NCBI RefSeq assembly: GCF_900108025.1
Contig: NZ_FNUS01000007.1
Location: 62,001 to 126,000, forward strand
From: Halpernia humi
GTDB lineage: Bacteria; Bacteroidota; Bacteroidia; Flavobacteriales; Weeksellaceae
Length of the DNA stretch: 64,000 nt
Direction: 5' to 3'
Positions 60,980 to 64,000 of this stretch are shown here, one piece after another (positions within the stretch are counted from its first letter, which is position 1; every line of letters starts with the position of its first letter). The notes below the pieces were generated by a model. That model was not told the origin of the DNA, searched no databases, and saw nothing but the letters and a program-made list of their open reading frames with translations. Position numbers and translations under genes: made by a program.

Positions 60980-63666
60980 ATATTTTTATTGAACTCTTCG
61001 AGTTCATTTATACTTCCTTTAATGGGCAAATAAATATCAAAAATGACCCCAATTTCTTTATTTTTTACTTTGATGTTGCCATTTTGCGCCAACATAATTT
61101 TTTTGCAAATCGCTAAACCTAAGCCACTTCCGACTGGTTTTCGTAGGTTTTGATTTTTAGATTGATAGAATTTTTCAAAAACAAATTCCAAATCTTCTTC
61201 GGGAATTATTTTTCCTGTATTGAAGATGGAAATTTCTAAATAATTATTTTTAACTTGAAATTTTGTTTGAATCATTCCTTGTTCATTAGTGAATTTCAGG
61301 GCGTTTCCTAAAATATTTTGAAACACCTGAATCATTCTTTGTTCATCATATCTGAAATTTTCTGCTTGTAAAAGATTCACTTCAGAATGGTGAAGATTTC
61401 TTTGTTCAAAAAGATGAAACAAGGGTTTTACTGATTTATGAAAAGTCTCAATAATGTTATTTTCCTCAATTTTCATCGGGATATTTCCGGTTTCTAATTT
61501 GTCTAAATACAAAATATCATTGATGATTTCTGCCAAACGGTCGGATTCTGAAATAATATTTTCCAAGAAATCTCTCTTTAAATCTGCGGGCATATCATCA
61601 TCCAAAAGAATTTCTCCTGTGGCGCGGATTGCTGTGAGAGGCGTTCTAAGTTCGTGCGCAACGCTGTCTAAAAATTCGTCTTTTTGCTGGTCTTTCACAA
61701 TCAGATGCTCGTTTGCATTTTGCAAATCATCAGATAATTTAATTAATTGATGAGATTGCTCGCTCAATTGCTTATTAATGGTAATATTTTCTTTAGATTC
61801 TTCTAAAATTTTTAAAACTTCTGGAAGTGTAATTTTTTCTTCTTTGGCAACGCCTTCAATTAAAATTTTTGCAGAAGCAGTACCGATTCTTCCACTCAAA
61901 AGATTTTCGGAAAACTTGATGAATCGGGAATCTGCAGTATCATTTTCATCGCTAATGTTATATTTTAAATTAAATATTTTCAGCGCTTGTGCCGCTTTTT
62001 TATCACCCAAAAATCTTACTAATATTTTCTGAATATCAGAAATATTTGCAGTGCCTTTCCAGATGTAAGAATTTTCGTGATTTTGAATATAATCATCAAT
62101 ATCTGCATAAATTTCCGCGTAATTTCTTTCCCGATAAGTAGAAATGGTATTAGTGGAAACGAGCAGAAATAAGAAAGCATTTATCAAAATACTCCAGAAA
62201 AAAATCTGCGAAATGGACGATAAATAAGGAATATTAAAAAAACTGAAAAAACTGCTATTGTAGAAATTACTCAGTAGAAAATGTTCTGAAAAACTTGGCA
62301 AAAACAAACTGAAAAAACAAATGGCAACGCCTGCAATAATCCCAGAAACTGAACCTGCATAAGTACCTCGTCGCCAGAAAATTGCACCAAAAAAAGCGGG
62401 CGCTAATTGCGCAATGAGTACGAAAGAAAATAAACCGACACTGTATAAACTTTTACTTAAAATTAAATATTTATAAAAAATAAATGCGGAAATAATCAAT
62501 AAAAAAATACTGATTTTTCTAATGTTCACAATGTTTTTGGTATTGTCTTTTTCTGAATGTACTTTAAATTTATTCAGCCAACCATAAGGAATGATAATGT
62601 TGTTTGAAAGCATGATGGAAAGCGAAATACTTGAAATGATAATCATGGAAATACAAGCACTTAATCCACCAAAAAAAACCATCACTGAAATGGCAGTATT
62701 TTCAAATTTTTGAGGAATTAAAATGGAATATAATTCTGGATTAACGTTTTTTCCAAAAAAGAGTACTTTTCCGCCCCAAGCAATCGGAAAAACGAAAAAA
62801 TTAAAAATTAAAAGATAAAGCGGAAAAAGCCAAATGGCAGTTTTGAGGTGTTTTTCTTTCCTATTTTCTACAATTGCGGTGTGAAATTGTCTTGGTAAAA
62901 GAAATATCGCAGACATTGAAAGCATAGACATTAGAAACCAATTAAAACCGCCTTCTAAACCATTAATCGTGTTTTTTGAGGCAAAATCTGGAAGTTTTTC
63001 TGCTTGTGTATAAATATCTCCAAAACCATTAAAAACGCCATAAACTACGAACAACCCAAGAATTACGAAAAATATTAATTTTAAGAAACTTTCTAGGGCT
63101 ACTGCAGAAATAATTCCCAATCTTTTTTCGGACGCATCTACATATTTTGTCCCGTAATAGGAAGAAAATAAGGCAATTATGAGCACTACATAAGTTGCAG
63201 AATCAAAAAATATATTGGAAGATTGATGGGTTTCTGTAATCAAATGGAAGGTTTCAGAAATCGCTTTGATTTGCAAACCGATGTACGGAATAATCGCAAT
63301 CATACAAACTATTGCGACCAAAGCACTTAGCGAACGGCTATTTCCGTAGCGTAAAGCAATAAAATCTGCAATACTACTGATTTTATTAACCCGAGAAATT
63401 TTGATGATTTTTGAATTAATAAAAATCCATGATGGAATAATGATGATGGGACCAATATAAATTGCCATATATTCTAAACCTTGGTTTGCGGCAACGCCAA
63501 TGCTTCCATAATACGTCCAAGCGGAACAATAAACCGCCAAAGAAAGAGCATAAACATAAGGATTATTCACCAGAAAATTACTCTTCCTTTTCTCCGCAAA
63601 ATGCGCGATGAAAAACAAAAGTCCCAAATAAATGATGACCAAAACGAAAAGCAGAGAACTATTCAT
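60970..63666 (-). CDS. Solute symporter-STAC-histidine kinase (CbrA/CrbS-like)
   Basis: This 898-residue sensor joins a sodium:solute symporter domain (residues 1-510, about 13 helices) to a STAC domain (about 540-610, SGRIGTASAKILIEG), a coiled segment, a HisKA domain with His 671 (DSVAHELRTPL) and an ATPase domain (NILGNALKF, GSGLGLA at 847). Related CbrA and CrbS kinases control the use of histidine or acetate. Its neighbours acs and prpE suggest an acetate role. The transposase element abuts its 3' end. It overlaps the preceding small gene by eight bases. Confidence 0.92.
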   Translation of the reverse strand: MNSSLLFVLVIIYLGLLFFIAHFAEKRKSNFLVNNPYVYALSLAVYCSAWTYYGSIGVAANQGLEYMAIYIGPIIIIPSWIFINSKIIKISRVNKISSIADFIALRYGNSRSLSALVAIVCMIAIIPYIGLQIKAISETFHLITETHQSSNIFFDSATYVVLIIALFSSYYGTKYVDASEKRLGIISAVALESFLKLIFFVILGLFVVYGVFNGFGDIYTQAEKLPDFASKNTINGLEGGFNWFLMSMLSMSAIFLLPRQFHTAIVENRKEKHLKTAIWLFPLYLLIFNFFVFPIAWGGKVLFFGKNVNPELYSILIPQKFENTAISVMVFFGGLSACISMIIISSISLSIMLSNNIIIPYGWLNKFKVHSEKDNTKNIVNIRKISIFLLIISAFIFYKYLILSKSLYSVGLFSFVLIAQLAPAFFGAIFWRRGTYAGSVSGIIAGVAICFFSLFLPSFSEHFLLSNFYNSSFFSFFNIPYLSSISQIFFWSILINAFLFLLVSTNTISTYRERNYAEIYADIDDYIQNHENSYIWKGTANISDIQKILVRFLGDKKAAQALKIFNLKYNISDENDTADSRFIKFSENLLSGRIGTASAKILIEGVAKEEKITLPEVLKILEESKENITINKQLSEQSHQLIKLSDDLQNANEHLIVKDQQKDEFLDSVAHELRTPLTAIRATGEILLDDDMPADLKRDFLENIISESDRLAEIINDILYLDKLETGNIPMKIEENNIIETFHKSVKPLFHLFEQRNLHHSEVNLLQAENFRYDEQRMIQVFQNILGNALKFTNEQGMIQTKFQVKNNYLEISIFNTGKIIPEEDLEFVFEKFYQSKNQNLRKPVGSGLGLAICKKIMLAQNGNIKVKNKEIGVIFDIYLPIKGSINELEEFNKNIRM

Positions 63667-63853
63667 CGAACTTTTTAAATATTACAAATGAACTGATGGA
63701 AGATGCTAACCAAACCGTGAATAAATAGACATAAATCATCGGTAGTCCAATTATTTTCTGTGAACTATTAAACAAAAGCAAAACCGGCGCATTGCATAAC
63801 ACGAATAATGCGATGCTTAATATTACCAGTTTTTGTTGATGTCTTTTTTTCAT
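63659..63853 (-). CDS. Small membrane protein before the kinase gene
   Basis: This 64-residue protein has two hydrophobic helices (VILSIALFVLCNAPVLLLF and GLPMIYVYLFTVWLASSISSFVIF) and basic ends. Small proteins of this type often precede sodium:solute symporters (DUF4212/DUF485-like partners), and its coupling to the symporter-kinase by an eight-base overlap fits that. I cannot place it in a family with certainty. Confidence 0.75.
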   Translation of the reverse strand: MKKRHQQKLVILSIALFVLCNAPVLLLFNSSQKIIGLPMIYVYLFTVWLASSISSFVIFKKFDE

Positions 63854-63915
63854 TTTTTTAATTAAATAAAAACAACGGGAAACGAATTTCCCGTTATTTA
63901 TAGAGATTTATAGTG

Positions 63916-64000
63916 TTAAATTTTTTCGTCAGAATATTCCCCCGACAAAGAATACCATCCAAAAGTTCCTAAACCTCCGACAATAATCGGCATCAAAACC
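63916..64000 (-). CDS. Unknown protein, C-terminal end only
   Basis: A minus-strand frame open to the window edge ends at TAA (63916-63918) and reads MPIIVGGLGTFGWYSL, then SGEYSDEKI. The Gly-rich hydrophobic part looks like a membrane segment. It is too short to identify. The 62-base gap before the small membrane protein suggests one operon. Confidence 0.4.
   Translation of the reverse strand, partial: VLMPIIVGGLGTFGWYSLSGEYSDEKI

Overview
The window looks like a chromosomal piece of a low-GC Bacteroidota, most likely a flavobacterium of the Weeksellaceae (Chryseobacterium/Kaistella type). The grounds are gene content (S46 dipeptidyl peptidase with the DPP11 signature, GldI-like lipoprotein isomerase, Mqo, DUF4294 and DUF1684 proteins), A-rich leaders, many lipoproteins, and promoter boxes of the Bacteroidota form TAnnTTTG in front of many genes. 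The genus is an inference. I see no rRNA, tRNA, CRISPR array, prophage or plasmid backbone.

Layout. 0-10 kb: the end of a Zn/Cd P-type ATPase, a repeat-rich gap, DPP11, two peptidyl-prolyl isomerase lipoproteins, IlvE, MnmD, a Nudix hydrolase, S1/P1 nuclease, a DUF4294 protein and an M42 peptidase. 10-24 kb: Rpe with a duplicated 3' end around an extra gene, GapN, Ndk, an alpha-glucan phosphorylase homologue, a papain-like protease, MtaB and a GltB-like flavoprotein. 24-35 kb: a GH63-type glycosidase, an SDR, Mqo, a YafQ-like toxin-antitoxin pair between direct repeats, GpsA, an M23 peptidase and LysS. 35-42 kb: a heavy-metal RND efflux locus (CusA-like pump, TolC-type channel, cytochrome b, CusB-like adaptor). 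42-47.7 kb: trpE-G-D-C-F behind a classical Trp-codon leader and attenuator, with an endonuclease-like gene inside the operon. 47.8-55 kb: a polyketide/fatty-acid-type cluster (ACP, ketosynthase, dehydratase, enoyl reductase-like SDR, type III PKS, methyltransferase, FAD oxidoreductase). 55.8-64 kb: acetyl- and propionyl-CoA synthetases with a symporter-STAC-histidine kinase and a stand-alone receiver, split by an IS200/REP-type transposase.

The best candidates for something undescribed are the type III PKS cluster and the many palindromic elements. One element family (four copies) has terminal stems that differ by two compensatory base pairs, and one palindrome sits in frame inside trpF. A (CAACCGA)n heptad lies at the start of trpG, and hairpins flank the transposase next to a duplicated end of the kinase gene. 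The rpe duplication and the repeat-flanked toxin-antitoxin pair suggest repeated small insertions at the ends of housekeeping genes.
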